Shown piece after piece: positions 44,201 through 55,914 of a stretch of 64,000 nucleotides of DNA (position 1 is its first letter; every line of letters begins with the position of its first letter). The notes beneath the pieces are model-generated. The model was not told where the DNA came from. It did not search any database and worked only from the letters and a program-made list of their open reading frames with translations. Source of the stretch: Agrypnia vestita (lineage: Eukaryota; Arthropoda; Insecta; Trichoptera; Phryganeidae); NCBI GenBank assembly GCA_016648135.1, contig JADDOH010000132.1:434001-498000 (forward strand). The letters are read 5' to 3'. The translations under genes were made by a program, and so were the position numbers.

Positions 44201-46202
44201 TGCCAGATGGTTCAAATAATAATGAGGCACAGTACAATAATGGCATAAAATTATCTTTCCAATAAAGCCAATACCACGGCTTTAATTCAAAAAATTCCCT
44301 ATACTTTCGTGGTTGCTATCAAAACATTGTTGATTGTGGCACGGAAAAGCTCCACAGTAGACTGACTACATACCATTATCTAAATTTCTTCAACCATGAT
44401 GTTCTCTGTCTTCCAGGGTCAAAATTTCCTGCATTATGAGATCCAGGATCTGATATTTCTCTGTATGTTTATTAGACGTCCTGTATATTTAAGTTTTCGT
44501 ATATCTATCGTTCTAAATATTTATCTTGTCTTTCTTTCCATCCATCCAGTGGATTTTTAATATTCTTTGAAAAAATTTCTGTAGAACCCACCTCAAATGC
44601 GTCGTCAAGTCGCCTTATATTCCTACCATTTATTCTTCGTTAAGTGTCCGTGCTTCCACTCCACAGCAATCTTGACAATGAGCACTTATTAGCATTTAGG
44701 CCACGACATCCCCGCCGTCTGTTCACAAAACAAATTATTATTTTGGGAAAATTTATAATATCCTTTCATGGCGCTCTTAATTATGGTGATAAATCTTTTT
44801 ATTAGAAAAGCCGAGCCTGAAGGCGAAGAAAGGCTGTGCGCGAATAACCCGCAAGCCTCCGCATACCCCGCTCTCATCCGCATAACTCTTGTTTTCATTT
44901 CCTGTCCCATAAATATTTTAATTAAGACATTCAACGAATAACACGTCTGTCTACTCGGAGCATAAAAGAAATGCACTCAAAGGGACCTTCTTATGTATGA
45001 ACTTTTCATAAGGACGCTCTTTCTTTCCGCCAGCTCCCATTCGTCCCAGATAGAGCGAGGTTCACACCGAGAATGCGGTTTGCGATGCAACAACATAAAA
45101 ACTGCTTTAATAAGCATTCAAATTTACTTGTCACCATCTTGCTACATACCTATTTACGAATACCTATTTACGAATATTCCATGGTCGAATGAGCTTCGAT
45201 GACCATCTTTCATCTCCCTGGAATCTTCACGTCCCAGTATGCATCACTGGAGGAAAGGATGTCAAGAAGTAAAAGATTGCCACAAAATAGTAAACAGTAA
45301 AACTCTACATTATTTTATGCGCAGAAGTCTCTACCACTCTACCACACTCCACGACTCTACACCATGCAGAAATGCATGCATTTAATGAATCATAGATTTC
45401 ACAAATCCAAAGCTTGCTTTAAATATACCGTGGTATTTCCATAACTTGCCAAACCTGGACCTAGACAATATTTTCGCTATACCTGCATTGTTAGATTTCT
45501 ACTTCGCAGCTACTATTCGTCAATTCCTATTTAGGTATAGGCGTACGTAGTAATAAATTCTTAAAGACATTGACAATTTCAACGTATGGAAAGATACCCA
45601 TCCGCGAAAGCTCGTTATGTCGATTAATAATCAGTTAATAAACAAATAAATCAAATCATTTTCTACATTGAAAAATAGATTTTGCGAAAATATTGATCGT
45701 ACAATACCCAGCAAAATAATCGGCTTGGCCGTTTCGCTTTCTGTTAGTATTTTTAATTACCAGGTTATTCGACCTACACATAACTATTGCAACCGATTAG
45801 CTTGTAGATGTCCTAAAAAATCTTTGTTGGAAAACAATAAAATTGTATAAGTTTAGTGGTGGCGAAAAGGTTAAAATACTTATTTCTTAAAGATAGTACC
45901 TATTTCTGAAATCAGTTATCATCAACCTATTCTGAAAAATTATCATACATTGATTAATAAGACTGGAGACAAATTATTTATTATTTATTATTTATTTATA
46001 CGCTCTTAGGGTTTTTACATGGATTATTAACAAAAATATTGGACCAATAAACATTGTAATTAATAAATATGTTTAAAAAAATTACGAAAGGGTAATAATT
46101 AATTTATACGGTGCAAGGAAGAAAAATCATTAGGTAAATAATACAAAACTTGAGAGAAAATATTTAAAAATGAAACAGACAAATTATAATAAAATAATAA
46201 AC
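41264..46202. other. Gene desert with GC-elevated islands
   Basis: Mostly AT-rich. A short R6/SINE-flank-like piece lies at 41485-41545. GC-elevated islands without a supported gene lie near 42230-42340, 42480-42560, 43540-43650 and 44690-44990 (the last with GTTCACAAAACAAAT and CTCTTAATTATGG). Their frames are open on both strands and none has a family match. They may be conserved non-coding elements. Confidence 0.35.
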
Positions 46203-46297
46203 AATATTAGATTGTTCTTAGGTTTTCACGGCCACTCAGAATCTTCAAGTTTGTGTTTACTGGGGTATTATGCCGTGTTGTTACGACCTTTCGGGCC

Positions 46298-46332
46298 GAC
46301 GTTTCGGATCCCATTGCAGGGTCCATCATCAG
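46298..46332 (-). ncRNA. Hammerhead-ribozyme-like core in the left PLE repeat
   Basis: Minus-strand mirror of 46937-46971: CTGATGA, stem, GAAACGTC. Present because the terminal repeats are inverted. Confidence 0.5.
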
Positions 46333-46382
46333 GGCTGATGTGTTGTCTTGAATGTTGGTGTTGTGGTTAAGTATCGGCTTGA

Positions 46383-46871
46383 GCTCTCAAGAAAAGAGAC
46401 ATTAAGACAGTTTTTGGTGCCAAATTCAAAATTAAAGATATGTTGAGATCAGCAAAGGATCGAGATCGCTTAGAAACGGACGGTGTGTATAGACTCGATT
46501 GTCAAGACTGCGATAAAGTATACGTGGGGCAAACGGCGCGTACCATTTCCAAAAGGGTCAACGAGCACAAACGGGCATGCAAACTCGGTCATCCAGAAAA
46601 ATCAGCACTGGCTGAGCATTTTCTGGATACCGGCCATCATTTTGCATTCGAACCGAAAATCCTTGGAAAGCCTAAGAGTCACCATGCGCGTCTTATCAAG
46701 GAAGCACTAGAAATCTACAAGCATCCGATAAACATTAATAGAGATGATGGTCTCAAATTAAAAACATCTTGGTATCCGGCGCTTCAAAGTCATTCTCGTC
46801 GCAGACTCCGCAGAGATAGTGATCAGACAATAGATGAATCATACATACAACACAATACAAACACATCATGA
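46383..46871 (+). pseudogene. GIY-YIG endonuclease end of a Penelope-like element
   Basis: The frame is open from about 46383 through ATG at 46440 to the stop at 46871. Counted from that ATG: GVY at 15-17 and YVG at 28-30 form the GIY-YIG core, with a CX2C pair (Cys21, Cys24) between them as in Penelope-like endonucleases. Further motifs are TARTISKRVNEHK (31-44, the catalytic Arg region), SALAEHFLDTGH (55-66) and LIKEALEIYKHPININRDDG. The domain is intact, but the reverse transcriptase that normally precedes it is absent, so the piece cannot move by itself. In complete elements it nicks target DNA. Confidence 0.85.
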
Positions 46872-46936
46872 CTTCGGCACGGTATTGCAAGCCGATACTT
46901 AACCACAACACCAACATTCAAGACAACACATCAGCC

Positions 46937-46971
46937 CTGATGATGGACCCTGCAATGGGATCCGAAACGTC
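46937..46971 (+). ncRNA. Hammerhead-ribozyme-like core, PLE family A
   Basis: CTGATGA, one extra T, then a stem GGA-CCC/GGG-(A)-TCC with loop TGCAAT and one bulge, then GAAACGTC and a GGCC/GGTC hairpin. The order fits a minimal hammerhead. The extra base before stem II is also seen in family B. Minimal PLE hammerheads are known, but activity here is unproven. Confidence 0.5.
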
Positions 46972-47035
46972 GGCCCGAAAGGTCGTAACAACACGGCATA
47001 ATACCCCAGTAAACACAAACTTGAATATTAGATTG

Positions 47036-47814
47036 ATACCTAGCTTGACATTTGCGTGTACACTTGTTTTCTAAGAACAGCAATGCTTCTGAGTATTACG
47101 AGTAGATAAAAATCCCCTGAATAGACCGTCGAGTAACGTATCTACGTACGTATTAATTAACCATCAACCAGTTAACCGTAATTCAACAAGTTCACATATT
47201 CAATGCGAAATAAGTAAACAATCTGCTTTCATCGGCACTTTTCACATTGGCATTACGAAAATCGTCGCATCGCAAATTCGCGTGAACATCGGTGTGAACG
47301 CAGCCTTACTTTAATTTATCACAATAAATTAACACGGCACAAACTTTTATCGGGAATTATATGATTATTGCCCCGCGCATGCACCTTTACGCCCGCTTCC
47401 CCGACGCCATAATGTTGTTAATCCTTTTCCAATAGAATGGTGAATGGGGCAAGAAACTTCGACACACCTTTGATCGGAGCCGCCGGGCTCGGTGATAATG
47501 GAGCCTGCTGGCAGCATCTCGCGCAGTTCCTTCAGGTCGTTTGTACATATTACGTACATATGTAAGGCAGAGGCGCAACCGCGCCAATTCAGCCGAATGC
47601 ATTGGGACCCAAAAGGTCCAAATCCTACAAAAGTACTGCGAGTACCTATACATACTTTTATTGGCAGATATTTTTGGAATCTACCACAGCAAGAAATCAA
47701 ACAACAAACAAACAAACCACAGCACGTGACCATATTGCTGCTTATCAACAAAATTCTTAATTTTTACTTCTTTCTTCATTTTAAGGACATAGCTTAGAAC
47801 ATTCTTATATGGAC
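47036..47814. other. Intergenic DNA with a GC-elevated island (47380-47640)
   Basis: The island is open on the minus strand for 128 codons (47751-47365) and holds an exon-like segment followed by a GTGTGT donor-like site. It is treated as a finding, not a gene. The rest shows nothing. Confidence 0.25.
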
Positions 47815-48250
47815 ACAACGCCAACGCCTGGTACAATTGGGTAGGGATCGGTCATAAATAACTCTGACCAATATCTAATTATCATTCTCGTTAATTAGTG
47901 TAGAAATATTTCATACATCTATTTCGGACTCGTTTTGCATTCATCGGTAAGCGAAGAAATTTTTATCTATAAGTTATTTTGTTTAAATAATAAAAATTAT
48001 GTAATGTTTTTAATTTTGTCAATTAAATTTTAATTTTGTTAATTTAGAGAAAAATTGTTTAAACTCAACTATTGGATACACCGGAATTAGAACTTGACTC
48101 CTTGCCACAAACTTCCGTCTAGCTAAGGAGACAGTGAATATCTTTTACATAAGTACACTAAAAAACAATAATGTAAATCACTAAAAAATTTTAAAAATGA
48201 AATAAAAAGTATGTAATAACTATGTATCCTTAAATAAATAATTTTAAAAA
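47815..48250 (+). repeat. Dispersed repeat R7 (second copy)
   Basis: Collinear with 3588-3990: TACAATTGGGTA, TCGGTAAGCGAAGA, AACAATAATGTAAATCACTA. A short insert near 48055-48145 is not in the other copy. Confidence 0.65.
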
Positions 48251-48514
48251 AATTCCAATATTCATCATGAATATGTTTGTCACGCATGAATAAGTAAACA
48301 CGTTCAAATTATGTAATAAAATCAAAGCAAAGTAAATCAATCAATGACAAATATATTTGAAGTACAAAATTTAATATATTAGAGTGTACATGTTTTATAA
48401 TAAATTAAATAAAAATATAAAATACCAAAAAAAATCCAGGATTCGAAATATGGACACAAAAATTGTACACTCCATAAACACTTTTTTTTGATAATTTGTG
48501 AATATAATCTGTGT

Positions 48515-48943
48515 ACAGGTCTACCCTTATATATGGCTATCAAATTTGGATCCTGACAGAGAGAGTAAGAGCAAGGATCCAGGCTGCCGAGATGAGTTTT
48601 CTAAGAGGGGTAGCGGGAGTTACACTGATGGACAGAATGAGAAGTGCTGACTTAAGGCACACACTGGGCATGGAGTCCCTACTCTTATACATAGAAAAAT
48701 CACAGATGAGGTGGCTTGGATGTGCTAAGAATGCCAGAGGAACGTTACCAAGAAGAATCCTCTTGACAACCCCGGAAGGAAGACGGCCGGTGGAACAAAA
48801 AAATGTGTATGAAAACAGAGTGGGTCTAGACTGGTTGACTCATGCGGAAGCAGCGCAAGACATGGGAATATGGAAGCACCTTGTCGAGTCTTTGAGACCC
48901 CGACCATACTAGGACAAGGGGATAAAGATGATGATGATGATGG
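48515..48943 (+). pseudogene. Truncated non-LTR polymerase C-terminus with (GAT)n tail
   Basis: The frame reads STLIYGYQIWILTERVRARI, then AEMSFLRGVAGVTLMDRMR (the family's EM..LR...G.....R.R block), KSQMRWLGCAKNA (LRW.GHV.R position), LLTTPEGRRP and LDWLTHAEAAQD. It ends with a stop at 48910, followed by GATAAAGATGATGATGATGA, a GAT/ATG-repeat tail typical of some non-LTR 3' ends. About 130 residues of the extreme C-terminus remain uninterrupted. No catalytic domain; 5' truncated. Confidence 0.75.
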
Positions 48944-51378
48944 TGAATTTTTATTTCACTACATAAAAAACACCATCTGAACTCATGAAATAAATTTAAT
49001 TTGTTTGAAGAGACGAAAACTTAATACGATGATGTGAAATAGGATTAAATGAAGATTGATTGGGCCTTTTTCATTTTGCACCGGGGCCCGATTTTTTTAG
49101 TTACGCCACTGATGTAAGAGGTGGAATTATATCGTTTTGTGCCATTAAGTCTACCGTAACACGATACTTGTGTGTTGTGCCCCAACACCGGCAGAGGCGC
49201 TCCATGTTTTACAACATCCCGCCTTGTGTACAGACCTCGAGATTTTCAAATTCGCCAGGAGCGCCGCTCACAAATGCGAGGGAAATCAACCCTTTCTGTG
49301 TTTCGTGTAAGGATTTGTTTTCCTTGACGGCGGTGGCGGGAGAGGCTGGTTTTCACGCGGGACGCAAGCGACACAGTTGAATGGGAGCGAAGGTATTCAA
49401 CGCGTAGAATTATTCTCGCATTATGGACTTATTTTATTATTTACATTTTACCCTTTGCGGCGATTGTTCGAGGAGCCCTGAATGGCCGCGGCGGACGCGA
49501 AGCCTGTAATTTGGTCCTCTGCACCGAAGGCTTATTAATAGCACCACTCCTGTGAATGATGGGACAATAGCTCCTTCATTTTCTCCCAGCTTTAGTGCAT
49601 TGGGGGTTAAAGTACTTATGTTAAAAAATCAAATTCGATATCATTCGGATGACGACTTACCTACTAAACCATTAATCTATGTATGTAAGTAGGTATACCC
49701 AACAGCAAACTACACACTGACAAAACTGCAAACTAACTTACTTACATAGAGACGATAGAACTCCTCTCTCATCGACGTGATACGTAGGTAACTCTCGCTT
49801 TATCGACATTTGTACTTCTTCTCATGCATTCTCGATTTATAAAGCTACTAATTGAACCATCTTCCTGTAAGTGATTCACCAGGTCGTTGGTAGGTACTAA
49901 ATCTTTCGCAGATATCTATAACTACTTACTCTGCTTCTGGAACCATCAATAGGTACTAGCGCTATAAATCTTATCTCGAGCAAATCAACAAAATGATAAT
50001 TTCTTTCAATTTTCTTTACTAAGATCAGCATTAAATTCACTCCTAATTTTTATTTCTTTACTCTATTACAAGTGGATTTACCAGATATATGCCCGAGCAA
50101 TCTCAATTCCACTGCATTCCGTTTATTTTCATTGCTCTTTTGTCAGCTCCACAACACCATTATGATTATGTATAGCCTCTGCTGACAAGTTTCCATTAGC
50201 AATAGCTGAATTCAAAACAACATTCATTTTATCATCTGCAGTCACCATCTTTTCGATATCTTTCTCAATCCTTTCGTTTACACTAAACATACTTCAGCCG
50301 CGATGGGCTAGCCATGCAGTAGGTAAGAATGCCTAAAATCAGACTAACAAAAGAGATTATACGACTATTACTGTCCCAGGACAAATTCTTACACGGGGGT
50401 AAAAAAAACGCTTCATATTTCCCTTTTCAACATTTTCAAAAAGACCAACATTAAGATCAATTCCGTTAGAAACTTTGTTTTTTTCACATTTGAGGGTCAC
50501 AACATGTTTCGGAATCCTCCGTTTCCTTCTTATGTTGTAATAGGTAGGTACATAAAAATAAAAAAATGGTAAAAAAAGTTTAGTGTTTCATTCATAATTA
50601 TTAAAATGGATTTCCACAAAGTAAATGCCACTACATTCAATTACGTACTGTGGATAACTCTTTAGCCATACGGACTTATTCTGAAAATAATATTTTTATT
50701 TGTTGATAGATACCCCAACACTCAAAAATAGAGAAACATCAAAGAGATTGTCCTCTTCCTCTCTGATCTTTCAAATTTTCAGTTCCCATCAGTTTTTGAT
50801 AGTTACCGTGCTAACCGCGAGCGATTTATCGGAAAAATTGGAAAAAACGTCTCAAACAGGTGGAGAATATATAGATATGCTATGACAGCGTGTTTTCTTA
50901 AACCTTTACTTACGAAGATATCAAATAATCTTCTATCATGTCTGTAAAAGTTGTAAATGGGCACGGCTTAACGGCGTAGCAACCGGTGCGAAGCATTGGG
51001 GCCCACGTTAGATAGGGACCAAAAAGGACAATAGGAAACTTTTGGTATCGCTATTGCACGCTAAATGGGCCAATTATTTTTAAAGTCCATCGGGAATATT
51101 TGGAATTATAAATCATTTCTCAAGTGCATTATGAAAACACGTGAAAACATCGATATACCTACAATGGTATCCCAAATAAGTCGCTTGGAGACCAGATCAT
51201 CGCCTGAAAGCGAAAATAGCCGTAATGCGAATGTTTTTTCCAATTTCAAACGCATACAAAAGCCTTAAAAAATATGTGCCGGCATTTATTGAATGCGCCG
51301 TAGGATAATTTCACATTTTAGAGATATCAATGGAAATATATGAAATAGAAAAAAAATAAAGAAAAATAAATTATGAAA
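48944..51378. other. Intergenic DNA with a GC-elevated island (49150-49610) and an R6 copy
   Basis: The island includes GGCGGTGGCGGGAGAGGC and GAATGGCCGCGGCGGACGCG beside TTATTAATAGC and TTATTATTTAC cores, with no supported gene. 50667-50745 is a short R6 copy (TTCTGAAAATAATA, ATACCCCAACACTCAAAAAT). Confidence 0.35.
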
Positions 51379-51589
51379 GAGTTAACGTGTTATTACGGTC
51401 GTTAGACATATTTAACTGTAATTTTGGATATTTTATACGCACCGTATGTATTACCGAGAAGCGAATCTCGACCCACCTCCGCGGGTAAAGGTCGTCCTCC
51501 TGATGACGTTCGATAAGTATCCAACGAAACGTCGAGATTAGCTTCTCGGTAATATATACGGTACGTATAAAATATCCGAAATTACAGTT
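51379..51589. mobile_element. Penelope-like terminal repeats without interior (family B)
   Basis: AGAGTTAACGTGTTATTACG and TTTAACTGTAATTTTGGATA match the tail and left arm at 9199-9260. Next come GAGAAGCGAATCTCGACC, TCCGCGGGTAAAGGTCGTCC, then CTGATGACG...GAAACGTCGA and the mirror sequence to GAAATTACAGTTAAA. The two inverted arms meet with nothing left between them. Confidence 0.7.
51500..51533 (+). ncRNA. Hammerhead-ribozyme-like core, PLE family B (second copy)
   Basis: CTGATGA, C, stem GTTCGAT / ATCCAAC (weakened by mismatches), GAAACGTC. The same arrangement as 9835-9868, more decayed. Confidence 0.4.
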
Positions 51590-52040
51590 AAAAATAATTT
51601 ATATTTTGTAACTCAGTATTTGGTTTATTTCCTATGGTCACTGTTCGTCTTCGCTTTGTTTTTACTCGTGTTTCCATGTTTTTTATATCGACTTTGCGGT
51701 AATAAAATAAATAACACATTTAAAATAATGGAGGACGGATTTTCACAAGGAAAATCCGATGACTTATGTGTTGGCTTCATTTTTCTACAACATTATAGGG
51801 AGATTTCAGGAATAAATTTCTACATTTGGGTACTACTATACCTACAATATGTAGGTAGGTACAAAACTTTTTCCCAGACATTATGGATGCACTACAAAAA
51901 GCCGGCTTGTTTTGTAAAAAAACGATAGAACGTCTAAAAAATTGTTTTTTAATGTTAATGTACATTATATTTTAAAAAATCTTTTTCATAAACGTATTTT
52001 CTAAAGCAAAGTTAATATTTCTATTTCAAAAAATGTAAAA
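51590..52040 (-). repeat. Dispersed repeat R5 (inverted copy)
   Basis: GGTCACTGTTCGTCTTCGCT, AATGGAGGACGGATTTTCAC and ACAAAACTTTTTCCCAGAC are the inverse of 35380-35615. A 102-codon frame at 51620 within it is a by-product of the repeat. Confidence 0.7.
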
Positions 52041-52088
52041 TTACCCTATTATTCTAGGTGATTAAAACCGCTGAAAATTAACCAATAC

Positions 52089-52358
52089 TACGATAGTCCC
52101 TACGTATAATGTCGAATGTGCAAACAAATTATTTTCGTTTTACTATTCTAATTATCTTATCTGCTTACTCTTATATTTTCAGATAATATTTTTAAAAAAA
52201 TTATTTTTCCGGTATATAAGCTTTTTATGAAACGAATATTCAACTTTTTTAACATTGCTCGAAAATATAGTCAATCTGATAGTTTGAGATAGCAAAACGA
52301 AAACCGATTATTTGCAGATTCGACAATATAAGTAGGTACGTAGGGACCGTCGACTATA
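52089..52358. mobile_element. Inverted-repeat MITE M2 (copy 2)
   Basis: TACGATAGTCCCTACGTATA ... TGTCGAATGTGCAAACAA on the left is mirrored on the right (inverse of GATTCGACAATATAAGTAGG ... GGGACCGTCGACTATA). About 270 bp; sister of 4469-4743. Arms of at least 60 bp. Confidence 0.7.
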
Positions 52359-55300
52359 CGATTATAGATTAAAAATCAGAAGTTGTTTTTTATGGGGGCA
52401 ATAAATGACTCCTTTCTTCTTCTTTATCATCAGGGTCCAAGTTTGTAGTTACGCCATTGCAAATACAAAGTGTTGTTGATAAACATCTCGTGTTGGTAAG
52501 AATTAAAAATGTAGATCAGAAGACTTACCAGATTACATAGTTCCACTCATTTGCAATCACAGTTTTGTAAGAATCTTAAAAACACGAAATTGCTAACACT
52601 TCAATTAATTGTGCATGCAGGTAGGTACAGACGCCCAATTATAAAAATTATTGTAAGAGGTGTTACTATTCAGGTAGGTACCACGAGGAGGACGCACATT
52701 AAAAAAATTGCACAATTTTTTACACGATTGTGAAATAATACGAATTTATTTTTCTTACTTACAGCACTTGCACAATGCACATTGATAGGTAATATTTGAG
52801 CACTTTGATGGTTTTGAATTGTTCGGAAATGTAAAATTATTATAATAATTTACTGCTATGTCACAACAGTTTCTAGGTGAATCGCATATCCCGTAAACAC
52901 CACATTTTCTGTTTATTAATGTGGTGGTGTCAGGATGGTGTTATCAATATTCGAAAATATTACAGATGCTGAGCTTCAAAGTAGGTACCTACGTCTCTTA
53001 CAAACTTATTACGGATTTCATAAAATTATCGCATCGTTAGGCTGGCGCCACACTCTGCTGATCTCCGTCTCGTCTTTTCCATCGCGGAATGGCGTTACAT
53101 TTCTTCCATCAAATTCATCAAACACACAGCGCGGACGATCGGTCGACCCATTTGTCGATTTTACGCGACAGAAAAGACGAGCATTATGTGCAGAAAATAC
53201 TAAAATGCCGCGCAGTGTGGTGCTGACCTTAACGTGAGCAATCCGAGCGCGAAACCAGAAATAAGGCTGCTGGCTAATTAGCATTTTGTTCAGACTTAAT
53301 AATACTAGCGGTAAACCCATGAAAAGTCACATCACATAATAATAATTAATAACGAGCCTCGCGTGTAATATGAGATTTAATTGAATTAAATTGATTAATT
53401 TAATTTTGGCATTTATTTTAGCCGATTGACGTGTCACATTCGGCTAGTCATCAGTGTTGTTGTTTTAATTCCAGCGAGTTATGGATAGATAGACATTTGA
53501 AATTAGGATAGTTGATAAAACGGGCATTACCTACCTACATTCAGCCTATGTCAATGCTCCTAAAATATCTATTTATGTGGCAGCGTCGAAGGCAGTGAGT
53601 GTTTACATTGCCATATTTATATTTAGGTACTTTGTATTCAACCTCAAGCAATTGAGGATGTAGAATTAGGTGCAGCTTTGGCGCTCTGCCTCTTTTCCTC
53701 TGTAACTATAACTAACTCAAATATAAAGCAAATCCAATCAATTTTTTTTAACTATAGTTAAAAAAAATTGTAAGCCGGCAAGCTTTTGATTTGAGGCATA
53801 ATCTAAAATATACAAACTTTTATATCCTGTTACTCTTCCTTTAGCATTTAAGATCGTTGATCTAAGAGTTACTTTATAAGATATTAGAAATTTTATGATA
53901 TGTAGTTATTAAAATGTGAATGTACCTTCAGACAAATGTCTAGCGAGATGATTATTTGTTTTATTTTGACAATTCTTCAGTTAGTGATCAGAAGGTTACA
54001 CATTCAGATCGTGTTGGGGTCTCCATAGCAAGTCTGTCTTTAGTTGTTACCGGATGCCAAAGTAACACTGTTGTTGTTTTTTTATAATTAATGTGCCTCA
54101 TGTCACAATTGACAGAGGCGCCTGAGTCCAGATATATGGATTTACATGCGATTTAAAAGCTAGCGTTAGCTCCAATACAAATTTCGCCCTATTACTGCAT
54201 CAGATGCTCCGTTATTGGAAGCTATTGTGTATTCTGTTTTATTAGCATACTCTTGGAGATCAACTTTACAAGGCATTCTTCATAGCCGATTCTGATCTTC
54301 CAAACACATTGTGATCATCCGCATATGCCATGATTTGGTACGACTTGTGGGAGATGGTACCACCCATTTATATTTTGAAACATTTTTTTAAGCACAATAA
54401 AGTGAGAAACAGGACAGCAAAGCCTTGGCAAAACATATTGTACTCGTTGAAATATGTGTGTATGGAAATATGCTTTTGTTTCACTAAATATCAACAAAAG
54501 TTTGACCGGGATGTGAAAATATGTCCATTCTATTGCCTTTCAACTAATGCAGTTCGGATACATACAATAATGATAAAGGCCATTTAATTGTAATTTTAAA
54601 GGCAATTGCAGAGTCTTCCTTTTTCTTTAAAATTTCACCCTTTCTTACTCATAGACACAGACAACATTATTTTTCTTATTTAAAATAGCCAACTCCCTAG
54701 TCGACTGCCCAAATCTACTCAGACGAATATGGATTTGAGTGCCATCTAGATCAACCAAAGCTGACCTCACCCAAGTCTATAACTACACTGTAATACAAAC
54801 TCAAAACAGTACACATTTCTATTAATTTTTTATTTCACTGTTAATTTAGTTCTATAAATATGTTATATGGGCTAATACATGACTTACATTTAAAATATAT
54901 TGTATTACATAATCTTTAGTCATTTAAAAGTTTTTCATAGTAAACTTTTTGAACTTCAGTATAAACTCCTCTATATTCACTGTATTTTGTATTGTTTTCG
55001 GTATGCTATCGGAGATTTTAAGGCCTTTGTATATCAGACAATTTTGTGAGTTTTTAATTTTCTTCTTATTATTTACCCCATATTTCTTTCTAGTCATCAA
55101 TTACAATAGGTATTTAGTGCCATTTCACAAGAATTTTTCTAATTTTTCTAGTCTCCCTGCACTTCAATACTCACATCAAGAAACTCAACTTTTTCGACAC
55201 AACAATCGATACAAGCAAATTAAGCACCACCAAATAAACTGTAACATTTTTCAATTATAATCACACTTCTTTTATTCCCATCCCTATTCCATCTTCCCTC

Positions 55301-55439
55301 CCCTATGGGATAACTTTTTACCATTACTTATATATTGTTTTGTATCACTGATTTCGCCTGTTACTTATAATTACAACTACTCTCACTAGCATCCACTATC
55401 CTAATGGATTCATGTAATTGGCTAAATCTTTCTACACAT
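52359..55439. other. Intergenic DNA with a GC-elevated island (53030-53290)
   Basis: The island has ATCGCGGAATGGCGTTACAT, GCGCGGACGATCGGTCGACC and, just beyond, GCTGGCTAATTAGCATTTTG. Frames are open on both strands with no family match. Other parts are AT-rich with nothing recognised; 55080-55440 is pyrimidine-rich and probably belongs to the non-LTR remnant that follows. Confidence 0.3.
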
Positions 55440-55914
55440 CGCACTTTGTTCTACTTATTTCAAATAAGCTGTATGAACTCAAAATAAAATGAAAAATGGA
55501 TGCCGGCTGGACGAAGAACATTTAGATCACATCTTTTTTGGATGCCCCATCAATGACCGTTATTCAAATTTTATTCAAGATCTTTCTTATTGCAATATTC
55601 CATTCCCCATCAACATCCCAACCCTCTTATCTTCCAATGATCAAATCACTTTAAAATTAATAACAAGATTCCTAAAGGCTAATGGTATAAATCTATAAAA
55701 ATTAAACAAACAACATATTATGTACCCCGTATCCTTTTCCATTACTAATACAATTGAATCATCCACACAGAATAATGTTTATCCTAAAACGAATAGTTTC
55801 CAATTTAAATTTCTAAAATAAAAGAGAAAAAAAAACGCAACCATCACACCCATTGCCAACGAAGAAACACCCTTGTTTTGTGGCAAGAACGCCAAGAAAG
55901 AAGAAGAAGAAGAA
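55440..55914 (+). pseudogene. Non-LTR element 3' end with (GAA)n tail
   Basis: The frame at 55489-55698 reads CRLDEEHLDHIFFGCP, the Cys/His end block (C..DEE...H..F.CP) found after the RNase H or polymerase domain in several insect non-LTR clades, then NIPTLLSSNDQITLKLITRF to a stop. A 3' UTR of about 200 bp ends GTGGCAAGAACGCCAAGAAA followed by (GAA)4-5 at 55898-55914, a common 3' tail of these elements. Only about 70 codons are intact, so it is 5' truncated. Confidence 0.7.

Larger units (their letters stand above)
46215..47023 (+). mobile_element. Penelope-like element fragment, family A
   Basis: 809 bp flanked by an exact 12-bp direct repeat AATATTAGATTG (46203-46214 and 47024-47035), the target duplication. 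Inverted terminal repeats (about 46242-46378 and 46888-47023) enclose the endonuclease end of the protein. About 27 bp outside the left arm (TTCTTAGGTTTTCACGGCCA...) form the short tail typical of Penelope-like elements. The reverse transcriptase is missing, so this is a truncated insertion. Arms match closely, so it is fairly young. Confidence 0.9.

Noticed and set aside
51620..51928. 102-codon frame
   Set aside because: Lies inside dispersed repeat R5 and is not kept in the copy at 35088-35625.
53018..53320. 100-codon frames on both strands
   Set aside because: Overlapping antisense frames in a GC island; one or both must be chance and neither shows a family motif.
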